Assembly: GCF_009909145.1 (NCBI RefSeq)
Contig: NZ_JAAAPJ010000009.1
Coordinates: forward strand, 62,001 to 126,000
Direction of reading: 5' to 3'
Length of the DNA stretch: 64,000 nucleotides
From: Corallococcus silvisoli
GTDB lineage: Bacteria; Myxococcota; Myxococcia; Myxococcales; Myxococcaceae
The translations under genes and the position numbers were made by a program. Positions 8,210 through 16,478 of the stretch are shown piece after piece. Numbering within the stretch: the first letter of the stretch is position 1; the number at the start of each line of letters is the position of its first letter. Below the pieces are notes generated by a model. It saw only the letters and a list, made by a program, of their open reading frames with translations, was not told the DNA's origin and did not search any database.

Positions 8210-10126
8210 TCACCCCTCGCTTTCTGGCACCGCGTTCACCGGGTCCGTGTAGGGCGCCGACAGCTCCCAGGTGAGCCACCCGCGGCCCCGGTCGTTGTCC
8301 AGGTTCCAGTCCGGCAGCGGTGCGTGGGATTGGATGAGCTGGACCCCCGCCTGCACGGCGGGGCCGAACGAGCCGTGGATGCCTCCGGGCCAGCTCGCGG
8401 GCGGCCGGGCCAGGTCCTCCGTCGCGGCGTTCGCGGCCGCGTCGTCGACGATCGCGGAGGGCCACAGCCCGGAGAAGGGCCAGACATCACTCATGGGCTG
8501 CTCGGCCGCGGTCCCATCCGGGTAGGTGTTCCAGGTGCTGAGCGTGCCCGTCCAGGGCACGTGCAACCCCTCCATGCCCCGGCTCCGGCAGACGCTCGCG
8601 GCGCTCAGGTACGAGAGCGGCAGGTTGTCCGTGAAGGTGAGCTGCCGCGAGGGCAGATCGAAATCGGCGGGGAAGGGGGGCTGGAGCCCCGCGAACACCG
8701 TCAGCTTGTGGAGCGCGTCCAGCCCGTTGAACAGGTAGACGGAGGTCCAGTGGAGCTGGCACTCCAGCTCATCCCAGTTCAGCGTCTCTTCGCCGTCGAC
8801 CATCATCGCGACTCCGCCCGCGATGGCGCCCGCGCCCACCGCGAAGCCGCCCAGCGCGCAGGAGACGACCCCCGCCAACGCCAGGATGATGCCGGAGACG
8901 ATCTCCCCCACGTCCGGATCATGCTTGGCGTTCGGGGGCGGCGCCTTGAAGGGCGCGTTCGTCTGGGGATCGATGAGGGTGGGGTCCGCCCAGACGGGCG
9001 GCGTCTTGTCCGAACACGCATCCGGCGGGTCCGCCGGGGGCATGGGATTGCAGCCGATGACGTCCCCGGACGTCTGGAACCAGAGCTGGATCCACAGGAG
9101 CAGGTAGGCGACCTGGAGCCGCTCCTCGGTGAAGAGCGGGCCCTCGTGGGACCCGTAGGCCTCCGTCCACGCGTTGATCCAGAAGGCCGTGAACGCCGGG
9201 GGCAGCACGTGGGGCAGCGCTTCATCCGCGACGACGCTCCGGCCCAGCTGCTCCGCGTCCAGTCCGCCCGCGACGTCCACCAGGGTGTGCAGCCGCGCGG
9301 CGCAGAGGCCCGGCCAGGCGGTGAAGGGAGGCGTCGGGGCGCCCGTGGCGTCCAACGTCGCGTCCGCGCCATAGAAGCCCCAGACCCAGGCATCCACGAA
9401 GTGCCCGATGAAGCGCGTGCGCCACCAGTGGTTCCGGTAGCTGGAGCCGACCAGCGAGTTCATGAAGCCCGTGCCGCACGCGAGCGAGGCGTAGGCGACC
9501 GTCCAGCCCAGCGCGTACGCGATGAAGCGCGGATCGCCGCTGGCCTCGGCCTGGGCTCGCAGCCGGGTCGCGAAGGTCCCCGGGCGTTTCCAGTGCAGCC
9601 AGTCTCGCCCGTTCCACTGCCGCGGCGGAATCAGGGTCGTGGGATTGAGGAGGGGAGGCTTGCTGTTGCGCCCCATCTTCCTGCCGATGTCCGCGAGCTT
9701 GTCCTTGTCGGAGAACCGCTTCATCACCCGGCCCAGGTCGGAGGAGGCCTGCTGCACCACGTCCAGCCCACCGCTGTCCCTCAAGGCCACCAGCCCATCG
9801 AAGTCATGGTCCTTCACGAGCCGCGTCACGCGCGACAGGAACTCCTGGAACGTGCGCAGCACCGGCACGACGCCCGGGGTGCCGTCCGTGGGGTCCCCCA
9901 CGGCGAACCGAAGGACCTCCACCCAGAGGCTGTAGTAGGGCGCCCGGCCCCCTCCCAACCCGGCCGTGGTCTCGAACGGGACGAAGTCCCCCAGCGCCGG
10001 GCCCAGCGCCCCCAGGTGGTACCACTCCGGGTTCGCCTCGATGACGGCGGCCTCGGGCGCACCCGCCGCCTTGAGTGAATCCAGCGCGCGCCGGGCGATC
10101 ACCAGACGGGTCGCGAGTCCTGGCAT
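8210..10126 (-). CDS. Large hypothetical protein with central Gly/Ala-rich hydrophobic segment
   Basis: This 638-residue protein is unfamiliar. The N-terminal 50 residues include NPEWYHLGALGPALGDFVP, which loosely recalls the start of zinc-dependent phospholipase C-like proteins (LGALGPD...). Around residues 210-250 is a Trp/His-rich stretch (RNHWWRTRFIGHFVDAWVW). At about residues 405-440 a Gly/Ala-rich hydrophobic run (SGIILALAGVVSCALGGFAVGAGAIAGG) could insert in a membrane. There is no signal peptide. It is preceded 9 bp upstream by the small Cys-rich gene and followed 3 bp later by the 325-residue gene, forming a tight leftward operon. A lytic or lipid-acting role is speculation. Confidence 0.55.
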   Translation of the reverse strand: MPGLATRLVIARRALDSLKAAGAPEAAVIEANPEWYHLGALGPALGDFVPFETTAGLGGGRAPYYSLWVEVLRFAVGDPTDGTPGVVPVLRTFQEFLSRVTRLVKDHDFDGLVALRDSGGLDVVQQASSDLGRVMKRFSDKDKLADIGRKMGRNSKPPLLNPTTLIPPRQWNGRDWLHWKRPGTFATRLRAQAEASGDPRFIAYALGWTVAYASLACGTGFMNSLVGSSYRNHWWRTRFIGHFVDAWVWGFYGADATLDATGAPTPPFTAWPGLCAARLHTLVDVAGGLDAEQLGRSVVADEALPHVLPPAFTAFWINAWTEAYGSHEGPLFTEERLQVAYLLLWIQLWFQTSGDVIGCNPMPPADPPDACSDKTPPVWADPTLIDPQTNAPFKAPPPNAKHDPDVGEIVSGIILALAGVVSCALGGFAVGAGAIAGGVAMMVDGEETLNWDELECQLHWTSVYLFNGLDALHKLTVFAGLQPPFPADFDLPSRQLTFTDNLPLSYLSAASVCRSRGMEGLHVPWTGTLSTWNTYPDGTAAEQPMSDVWPFSGLWPSAIVDDAAANAATEDLARPPASWPGGIHGSFGPAVQAGVQLIQSHAPLPDWNLDNDRGRGWLTWELSAPYTDPVNAVPESEG

Positions 10127-10135
10127 GGCGAGCCC

Positions 10136-10336
10136 CTAGCGTTGCGTGCAGCCTTCGCAATTGCATTGGCTGGCGGGGATGCCATTGCGCTCACAGTCGT
10201 CGCGGCAGGCCTGGCAGCTTCCACCTCCGCCCCCGCATTGCGACGCGGCCATCAACCCTGTCACGGACAGCGCGGCGAGGAGCAGCCCCGCGCGCAGACG
10301 CGGAAGGCGGCTCAGGGAGTCGCGTTGATTCGGCAT
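10136..10336 (-). CDS. Small Cys-rich exported protein
   Basis: A 66-residue protein begins at ATG 10336, chosen because GGAGG lies 6 bp upstream; the longer in-frame reading to 10570 lacks such a site. Residues 12-33 form a signal peptide or anchor (Arg-rich start, then LLLAALSVTGLMAA). The mature part has seven cysteines spaced C34, C41-x2-C44-x3-C48, C58-x-C60-x2-C63, with a GGGGG run between the first two. The spacing suggests disulphides or metal binding outside the cytoplasm. The cysteine after the signal is not in a good lipobox (ASQC), so lipidation is uncertain. It is the first gene of the leftward unknown operon. Confidence 0.65.
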   Translation of the reverse strand: MPNQRDSLSRLPRLRAGLLLAALSVTGLMAASQCGGGGGSCQACRDDCERNGIPASQCNCEGCTQR

Positions 10337-10717
10337 GGCAACCTCCGTCGAAACACAGCAGTGGCTTGCCCGCCCGCGCGCCCCGTCCTCCTCCACCATC
10401 CGTGCTCTTCGTTCGTACGTAGAAGCCAAACCTGGGATGCGCCCCCTGCCTCTGGCAATCCCTCTCCTCACGCTCGCCCGGAGGCTGTCAGCGCCGCGGG
10501 CTCGGCTGCCGCGGGCATTGCCCTCCCCAGGACAATGCCCGGCCCCGCCGGACTGCTTATTCCACCTCACGTCAGGCCTATCATGTCGGCGGCCTCCTCC
10601 TCCGCCGTGATCCAGACGGAAGCCCAGGGGGGCGACATTTCATCCGGTCGTTCGGGAGACGTTGCGCTGAGCCGCCTCGGTCGTGGGTGAGCTGGCGGGT
10701 TGGAGCGGCGTGAGCAG
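10337..10717. promoter_or_regulatory. Divergent promoter region between unknown operon and RND system 2
   Basis: This 381-bp gap separates the leftward Cys-rich gene from the rightward second efflux operon. I see no gene in it. Its one clear structure is the 9-bp inverted repeat at 10512-10541, reported separately. No convincing -35/-10 pair stands out. Confidence 0.4.
10512..10541. repeat. 9-bp perfect inverted repeat in divergent promoter region
   Basis: CGGGCATTG (10512-10520) and its exact complement CAATGCCCG (10533-10541) are separated by 12 bp. The position between two divergent operons fits an operator for a dimeric regulator. A transcript hairpin is also possible. Confidence 0.5.
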
Positions 10718-12049
10718 ATGCGCAAGCCAGGGAGCGGGGCGGGCCATCACCGGCAGCTGGCAGTGGTCGGGGCATGCCTCGCACTGCTGGCGCCCGCACG
10801 CGCCTGGCCAGAACCAGGGACCGAGCCCATCCGGTTGTCCTTCACCGAGGCGCTGCGCAGGGTCTTCATCCGAAACCCCGACGCACTCATCGCCTCGGAG
10901 GAGATCGCTCGGGCGCGCGCCGTGGTCGAGCAGGTCCGCGCCGGGTCCCTGCCGACGGGGACGCTGGCCGCGACCTACACCCAGCTCAACAGCGCACGCC
11001 TCACGACGGGCACCCCGACCAGCGTCATCCTGCCGAGGATCGGCTTCAACGCCGCGGGGACCGTGGGGATCGGGCTCGACCCCCGGCGCTGGGTCCAATG
11101 GTCCCAGGCGCGCGACAACGTCACCGTGGCGCGGCTCGGGGCCGAAGACGTGCGCCGGCAACTCGCGGTGACGGTGAGTCAGGTCTACCTCTCGGTGCTG
11201 GTGCAGCGGAAGCTGGTGCAGGCCGACGAGAACGCCGTGCGGAATGCGGAGGCGCACGTCGACTACACCCGCACGCGGCTCGACGCGGGCAACGGGACGC
11301 TGGTCGACTTCCAGCGCGCCTCCGCGCTCTACTTCACCGACCGCGCCCAGCTGGAGCGCACCCGGTTCCTCCTCGTTCGCTTGCAGGAGCAGCTGGGCAT
11401 CCTGCTCGGGGAGAGCGCCCCCGTGGACGTCTCCGCGGAGATCCAGCTCCCGGCGGCGCCGTCCGACCTCCGGCGCGCGCTCGAGGACGCGGACCGGCTC
11501 CGCAGCGACCTGCGCCTCGCGCGCGAGCGGCTGTTCGCCACCGCGAAGGTGCGTCGGGACTCCTGGGCGGACTTCATGCCGTCCGCGTCCGCCAGCTTCG
11601 AGGTCCAATACCAGACCCCGCCGACGCAGACCCTCCCCACCGAGAGCTGGCAGCTGCTGGTGATGGTGGCGTTCCCCGTCTACGACGGCGGCCTTCGGTA
11701 CGGGCTGCTCAAGGAGCGCCGCGCGCTGGAGAGCGAGGCGGGGGTCCGGCTGGGCGCCACGGTGCGGCAGGTCCGCTCCGATGTCCGGACCGCGCTCGTC
11801 GAACTCGAGCGCGCCCGCACCGCGCTGGAGCTGGCGCGGGAGGCGGCGCGGCTCTCCACGGAGGTGTTGCGCCTCACGACCGTGAGCTACCGCACCGGAC
11901 TCTCGAACGACCTCCAGGTCATCGACGCACAGCTGGCGTCGCGCAACGCGGAGATCTCCGCGGCGCTGGCGGAGAACGACGAGCGACAGGCGCAGCTCGA
12001 TCTGCTGAACGCCACGGGGCATTTCCCTCCTACCGGATCGCTGCCCTAG
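10718..12049 (+). CDS. TolC-family outer-membrane efflux channel (RND system 2)
   Basis: This is the channel of the second efflux system, 443 residues from ATG 10718. An in-frame TTG at 10700 is possible but would only lengthen the region before the hydrophobic leader. The signal peptide ends near APARA. The mature protein shows the duplicated efflux-channel repeat: LSFTEALRRVFIRNPDALIASEEI opens it and the second half contains TTVSYRTGLSNDLQVIDAQLA. Helical coiled-coil stretches with long Glu/Arg/Ala patterns fit the periplasmic tunnel. It is followed 11 bp later by the pump gene, so the operon order is channel-pump-adaptor, unlike system 1. Confidence 0.88.
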   Translation: MRKPGSGAGHHRQLAVVGACLALLAPARAWPEPGTEPIRLSFTEALRRVFIRNPDALIASEEIARARAVVEQVRAGSLPTGTLAATYTQLNSARLTTGTPTSVILPRIGFNAAGTVGIGLDPRRWVQWSQARDNVTVARLGAEDVRRQLAVTVSQVYLSVLVQRKLVQADENAVRNAEAHVDYTRTRLDAGNGTLVDFQRASALYFTDRAQLERTRFLLVRLQEQLGILLGESAPVDVSAEIQLPAAPSDLRRALEDADRLRSDLRLARERLFATAKVRRDSWADFMPSASASFEVQYQTPPTQTLPTESWQLLVMVAFPVYDGGLRYGLLKERRALESEAGVRLGATVRQVRSDVRTALVELERARTALELAREAARLSTEVLRLTTVSYRTGLSNDLQVIDAQLASRNAEISAALAENDERQAQLDLLNATGHFPPTGSLP

Positions 12050-12060
12050 GGGGATGACGC

Positions 12061-15000
12061 ATGTGGCTGGTCCTGTTGGCGCTCCGGCGGTCGTACTCGG
12101 TCGCGACGTTCTGCATCGTCATCGTGCTGCTCGGGTTCCTCTCCGTGCGCGGCATGCTCACGGACGTCCTGCCCGCCATCAACATCCCCGTCGTCATCGT
12201 CGTCTACAACTACCCGGGCCTCACCGCGTCGGACATGCAGAACCGCGTGCTGCTCGTCGCGCAGCGCGGGTACTCGACGACCGTCGACGGCATCGAGCAC
12301 ATGGAGGCGGAGTCCATCCTCGGGACCGGCATCATCAAGCTCTACTTCGCGCGGGACGTGAACGTGAACGCGGCGATCGCGCAGATCACCGCCCAGACGC
12401 AGCAGCAGCTGCGCTTCATGCCGCCGGGCATCACCACGCCCAACATCCTGCAGTTCAACGCCTCCAACATCCCCGTCGCGCAGCTGACCCTCTCCAGCTC
12501 CAACCAGTCGGAGCTGGAGGTGTTCGACTATGCGCAGAACTTCCTGCGCCTGCGGCTGTTCACCATCCCAGGCCTCCAGGTGCCGCCGCCTTATGGGGGT
12601 GCCACGCGTCAGGTGAGCGTCGACATCGATCCGGTGAAGCTCGCCACCAAGGGCCTCTCCCCGCAGGACGTGGTCAACGCGGTGCTGACCTCGAACGTCA
12701 TCCTGCCGGCCGGCTCGGCGCGCATCGGGTGGCGGCAGTTCGACGTGCTGCTCAACTCCAGCCCGACGAGCTACGAGGACTTCAACCGGATCCCCATCAA
12801 GCTCGTCGACGGCGCGATCGTGTACCTGGGAGATGTCGCGATCGCGCACTCTGGCTACGCGGTCCAGGAGAACGTGGTGCGCGTGAACGGGCGACGCGCG
12901 ACCTACCTCGCGATCCTGAAGAAGAGCACCGCCTCGACGCTGGTGGTGGTGGACTCGGTGCGTGAGATGCTGCCGACGCTCAAGGCCGCGGCGCCGCATG
13001 GGATGGAGCTCCGCATCGACTTCGATCAGTCGGTGTTCGTGCGGGCGGCGGTGTGGAGCGTCGTCCGAGAGGGCGCGACCGCGGCGCTGCTGGTCGCGCT
13101 GATGACCCTCGGGTTCCTCGGCTCCTGGCGCAGCGTGCTCGTCGTCTGCACGTCCATCCCCCTGGCCATCCTGAGCAGCATCATCGGCCTCTTCCTGACC
13201 GGCCAGACGCTCAACCTGATGACGCTGGGCGGGCTGTCGCTGGCCATCGGCATGCTGGTCGACGACGCGACCGTGGAGATCGAGAACATCAACCGCAACC
13301 GCGTCCACGAGCCTCGGCTGGCGGTGGCCGTGCTCAACAGCGCGCGGCAGGTCGCGATGCCAGCCCTGGCGACGACGCTGACGATCTGCATCGTGTTCTG
13401 CCCGGTGGTCTCGTTGACGGGGCCGGCGCGCTTCCTCTTCGTGCCGCTCGCGCTGTCGGTCGTGTTCGCGATGCTCGCCTCGTATCTGCTGTCGCGCACG
13501 CTCGTCCCCGCCATGTCACACCTGCTGCTGGGCAAGGAGCCGCCCGAGTCGGAGCAGTTCGATCCGTCGAGGAAGCCCTCCCGCTGGCAGCGCTTCAACG
13601 CGTGGCGCATCCGCTCCTTCGAGCGCCTGGAGCGCGGCTATGCCTCGGTGTTGAAGACGGTGCTCGGCCTGCCGGTGTTCGTCCTGCTCATCTTCTTCCT
13701 GCTGTTCCTGGCCTCGGGCGCGCTCGCCACGCTGGTCGGCCTGGACTTCTTCCCGACGGTGGACACCGGGCAGCTCAAGATCCACTTCCGCGCGCCCATC
13801 GGCAGCCGCATCGAGGACACCGAGCGGCTGGTCGCGGAGCTGGGTCAGGAGATCCGCAAGGTCATCCCCGCCGAGGAGCTGGTGACGATCAACGACAACA
13901 TCGGCGTCCCCATCCCCGTCAACCTGGCCTACGTGCAGAGCGACAGCATCGGCGAGCAGGACGCCGACATCCTCATCCAGCTCGCCCCCAAGCACCGCCC
14001 GAGCGCGCTCTACCGGCAGCGCATCCGCGACGAGGTGGTGCCCCGCTTCCCCGGCTCGGTCCTCTATTTCCAGTCAGGCGATGTGATCACCCAGGCCCTC
14101 AACTTCGGCTCATCGGCGATCATCGACGTCCAGCTCCAGGGACAGCAGATCGAACCGCTGTACGCCGTCGCGCGCCGCATGCTCGACGACATCCGCGTCA
14201 TTCCCGGGATCGCCGACGTGCGCATTCCTCAAGTCCTGGAGCACCCCGCGTTCGCGGTCAACGTCGACCGCTCGCGGGCGATGCAGATCGGCCTGAGCAT
14301 TGAAGACGCGGCGTCGAGCCTGCTGACGTCGCTGACGGGCACGAGCCTGTCCAACCCCAACTTCTTCGTCGACCCGAAGAACAACGTGAACTACCCGGTG
14401 GTGGTGCAGACGCCCGTCCTCGACATCCGGGACGTCATGGGTGTCTCGTCCACCCCTCTGTCCGCCTCCGCGGCCTTCACGACGACGACGCAGACGACGA
14501 ACGCCGGGACGTACGCGGGCACCCTGTCCATGGCGCGGATCGCGCCCACGCTCGGGACCATCGCGACCACGACGCTGACGACCAACGCGGCGCGGCTGGA
14601 CCAGTACACGGCCCGGCCGCTCCTCAACATCCAGGCCAGCGTCGAGGGGCGCGACCTGGGCGGCGTCGCGCGCGACGTCAACCGGGTGATCGAGCGGGTG
14701 ACCAAGACACTGCCGCCCGGCGCCAGCATCGCCTTGCGCGGGCAGAGCCAGGCGATGTTCCACTCCTTCTCCGCGCTGGCGCTGGGGATGATCGTCGCCA
14801 TCGTGCTGGTGTACCTGCTGCTCGCGACGCTGCTTCAGTCCTGGCTCGACCCGTTCATCATCATGGTCGCGATTCCCGGCGCGCTCATGGGCGTGGTGTG
14901 GATGCTCGCGGCGACGGGCACGACCATCAACGTCGAGTCGCTGATGGGCGCCATCATGGTGATTGGCATCGCCGTCTCGAACTCGAACCTGCTCGTGAAC

Positions 15001-15315
15001 TTCGCCAACGACATCCGCGTCGAGCGGAACCTCGATGCGCTCGACGCGGCGGTCGTCGCCGGACAGACGCGCCTGCGCCCGGTGCTGATGACCGCGCTCG
15101 CGATGATCCTCGGCATGCTCCCGATGGCGCTCGCGCTGGGCGAGGGCGGCGAGCAGAACGCGCCCCTCGGGCGGGCGGTCATTGGCGGGCTGCTGGTCGC
15201 CACGTTCGTCACGCTGTTCGTGGTGCCGCTGGTCTACGCCCTCCTGCGGCGCAAGGAGCCCTCGAAGCACCTCCACGACGCCCGCCTGAAGAAGGAAATG
15301 GAGCCGCTGCCGTGA
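12061..15315 (+). CDS. RND efflux pump (system 2), variant TM10 and Thr-rich insertion
   Basis: This 1084-residue proton-driven inner-membrane pump is about 35-50 residues longer than typical AcrB-like proteins. TM4 carries the proton-relay Asp401-Asp402 (GMLVDDATVEIENI). TM10 reads GIAVSNSNLLVNF, so a serine (Ser973) stands where AcrB has Lys940. The arginine-containing TM11 entry RLRPVLMTALAMILG is kept. Around residues 800-850 the second porter loop has an unusual Thr/Ala-rich low-complexity stretch. The divergence from system 1 suggests a separate RND subfamily. Its stop overlaps the GTG of the adaptor gene by 4 bp. Confidence 0.92.
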   Translation: MWLVLLALRRSYSVATFCIVIVLLGFLSVRGMLTDVLPAINIPVVIVVYNYPGLTASDMQNRVLLVAQRGYSTTVDGIEHMEAESILGTGIIKLYFARDVNVNAAIAQITAQTQQQLRFMPPGITTPNILQFNASNIPVAQLTLSSSNQSELEVFDYAQNFLRLRLFTIPGLQVPPPYGGATRQVSVDIDPVKLATKGLSPQDVVNAVLTSNVILPAGSARIGWRQFDVLLNSSPTSYEDFNRIPIKLVDGAIVYLGDVAIAHSGYAVQENVVRVNGRRATYLAILKKSTASTLVVVDSVREMLPTLKAAAPHGMELRIDFDQSVFVRAAVWSVVREGATAALLVALMTLGFLGSWRSVLVVCTSIPLAILSSIIGLFLTGQTLNLMTLGGLSLAIGMLVDDATVEIENINRNRVHEPRLAVAVLNSARQVAMPALATTLTICIVFCPVVSLTGPARFLFVPLALSVVFAMLASYLLSRTLVPAMSHLLLGKEPPESEQFDPSRKPSRWQRFNAWRIRSFERLERGYASVLKTVLGLPVFVLLIFFLLFLASGALATLVGLDFFPTVDTGQLKIHFRAPIGSRIEDTERLVAELGQEIRKVIPAEELVTINDNIGVPIPVNLAYVQSDSIGEQDADILIQLAPKHRPSALYRQRIRDEVVPRFPGSVLYFQSGDVITQALNFGSSAIIDVQLQGQQIEPLYAVARRMLDDIRVIPGIADVRIPQVLEHPAFAVNVDRSRAMQIGLSIEDAASSLLTSLTGTSLSNPNFFVDPKNNVNYPVVVQTPVLDIRDVMGVSSTPLSASAAFTTTTQTTNAGTYAGTLSMARIAPTLGTIATTTLTTNAARLDQYTARPLLNIQASVEGRDLGGVARDVNRVIERVTKTLPPGASIALRGQSQAMFHSFSALALGMIVAIVLVYLLLATLLQSWLDPFIIMVAIPGALMGVVWMLAATGTTINVESLMGAIMVIGIAVSNSNLLVNFANDIRVERNLDALDAAVVAGQTRLRPVLMTALAMILGMLPMALALGEGGEQNAPLGRAVIGGLLVATFVTLFVVPLVYALLRRKEPSKHLHDARLKKEMEPLP

Positions 15316-16403
15316 GCCGCCGCAAGACCCAGCTCGTCGGCGCCGTCTTCGTGCTCGTCGCCGTCGCGGCGGTCGCGGTGCTGTATCTGCATCGGCGAGC
15401 CAGCGAGCGGGCAGGGGCCGACCAGCGCCAGCGCGCGGCGAACCTCGGCCCGACGGTCCTGGTGACGAAGGTGGAGAAAGGGGGCGCATCGCGGCGCCTC
15501 ACGCTGCCCGGAGAAGCGCGGCCGTTCCTGTCCACGACGCTGTACGCCAAGATTCCGGGCTACCTGCGCGAGATCAACACCGACAAGGGCCTGAGCGTGA
15601 AGAAGGGCGACGTGCTCGCGATCCTCTGGTCTCCGGAGACGGAGCAGGACGTGCGCGCGGCCGAGACGGACTTCAACCTGCGCCGCCAGCTGGCCGCGCG
15701 GGCCGAGGAGCTGGCCCGGGTGGGGGTGATGTCGCGCCAGGACCACGAGGTCGCGGACGCGCAGCTGCGCACGTCGATGGAGACGCTGAGGCGGACGCGC
15801 GAGCTGCACAGCTACCAGGTGATCGAAGCGCCATTCTCCGGGCTGGTGACGGCGCGCTATGCCGACCCGGGCGCGCTCATTCCCGCGGCGACGGGCTCGA
15901 CGCAGGCGGCGCAGCCCATCGTCGACCTGGCGGATACGAGCACGCTGCGCATCACGGTGTACCTCGGCCAGGACGCCGCGACGTCGATCCGCGTCGGAGA
16001 CCCGGCGGTCGTCTGGACGGATGACCAGCCGAACCGCCGACTCCAGGCGAGCGTCTCGCGGATCTCGGGCCAGTTGGAGCCTCGCACGCGCACGATGCTG
16101 TCCGAGATCTGGCTCGACAACCGGAACGTCGGGATCCTGCCGGGGACGTTCGTGCACGTCGAGGTGAACGTCACCACCCCGCCGTTCCCGACCGTTCCTG
16201 ACGCGGCCGTCATCGTGCGCTCGGGTCAGGTCCGCGCCGCGGTCGTGGAGAACAACAAGATCCGGCTCGTCCCCATCTCGATTGGCACGAGTGACGGCAC
16301 CCGCATCCAGGTGAAGGAGGGGCTGAAGCCCGGCGAGCTCGTCGCGAGCGACCTCCCGGCCGAGCTGGACGATGGCGCGGTCATCCAACCCGTCTACCGG
16401 TAG
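15312..16403 (+). CDS. RND efflux periplasmic adaptor (system 2), membrane-anchored
   Basis: This 363-residue HlyD/AcrA-type adaptor pairs with the pump at 12061. Unlike the system-1 adaptor it has no lipobox; residues 8-26 form an uncleaved-looking N-terminal membrane anchor (VGAVFVLVAVAAVAVLYLH) after Arg/Lys. The first lipoyl half is at about 70-105 (YAKIPGYLREINTDKGLSVK), followed by a short helical hairpin. The second lipoyl half is IEAPFSGLVTARYADPG, followed by the beta-barrel (LRITVYLGQDAA...) and a membrane-proximal domain. The GTG start is set by the 4-bp GTGA overlap with the pump stop. It is the last gene of the operon. Confidence 0.88.
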   Translation: MSRRKTQLVGAVFVLVAVAAVAVLYLHRRASERAGADQRQRAANLGPTVLVTKVEKGGASRRLTLPGEARPFLSTTLYAKIPGYLREINTDKGLSVKKGDVLAILWSPETEQDVRAAETDFNLRRQLAARAEELARVGVMSRQDHEVADAQLRTSMETLRRTRELHSYQVIEAPFSGLVTARYADPGALIPAATGSTQAAQPIVDLADTSTLRITVYLGQDAATSIRVGDPAVVWTDDQPNRRLQASVSRISGQLEPRTRTMLSEIWLDNRNVGILPGTFVHVEVNVTTPPFPTVPDAAVIVRSGQVRAAVVENNKIRLVPISIGTSDGTRIQVKEGLKPGELVASDLPAELDDGAVIQPVYR

Positions 16404-16478
16404 GCGCGTCCCGGGGCGGAGGCCCCCCGAGGGCAGGCCTCGCCTCTCTCGCGGACACGCTCTACGCTCACGGCCCGT

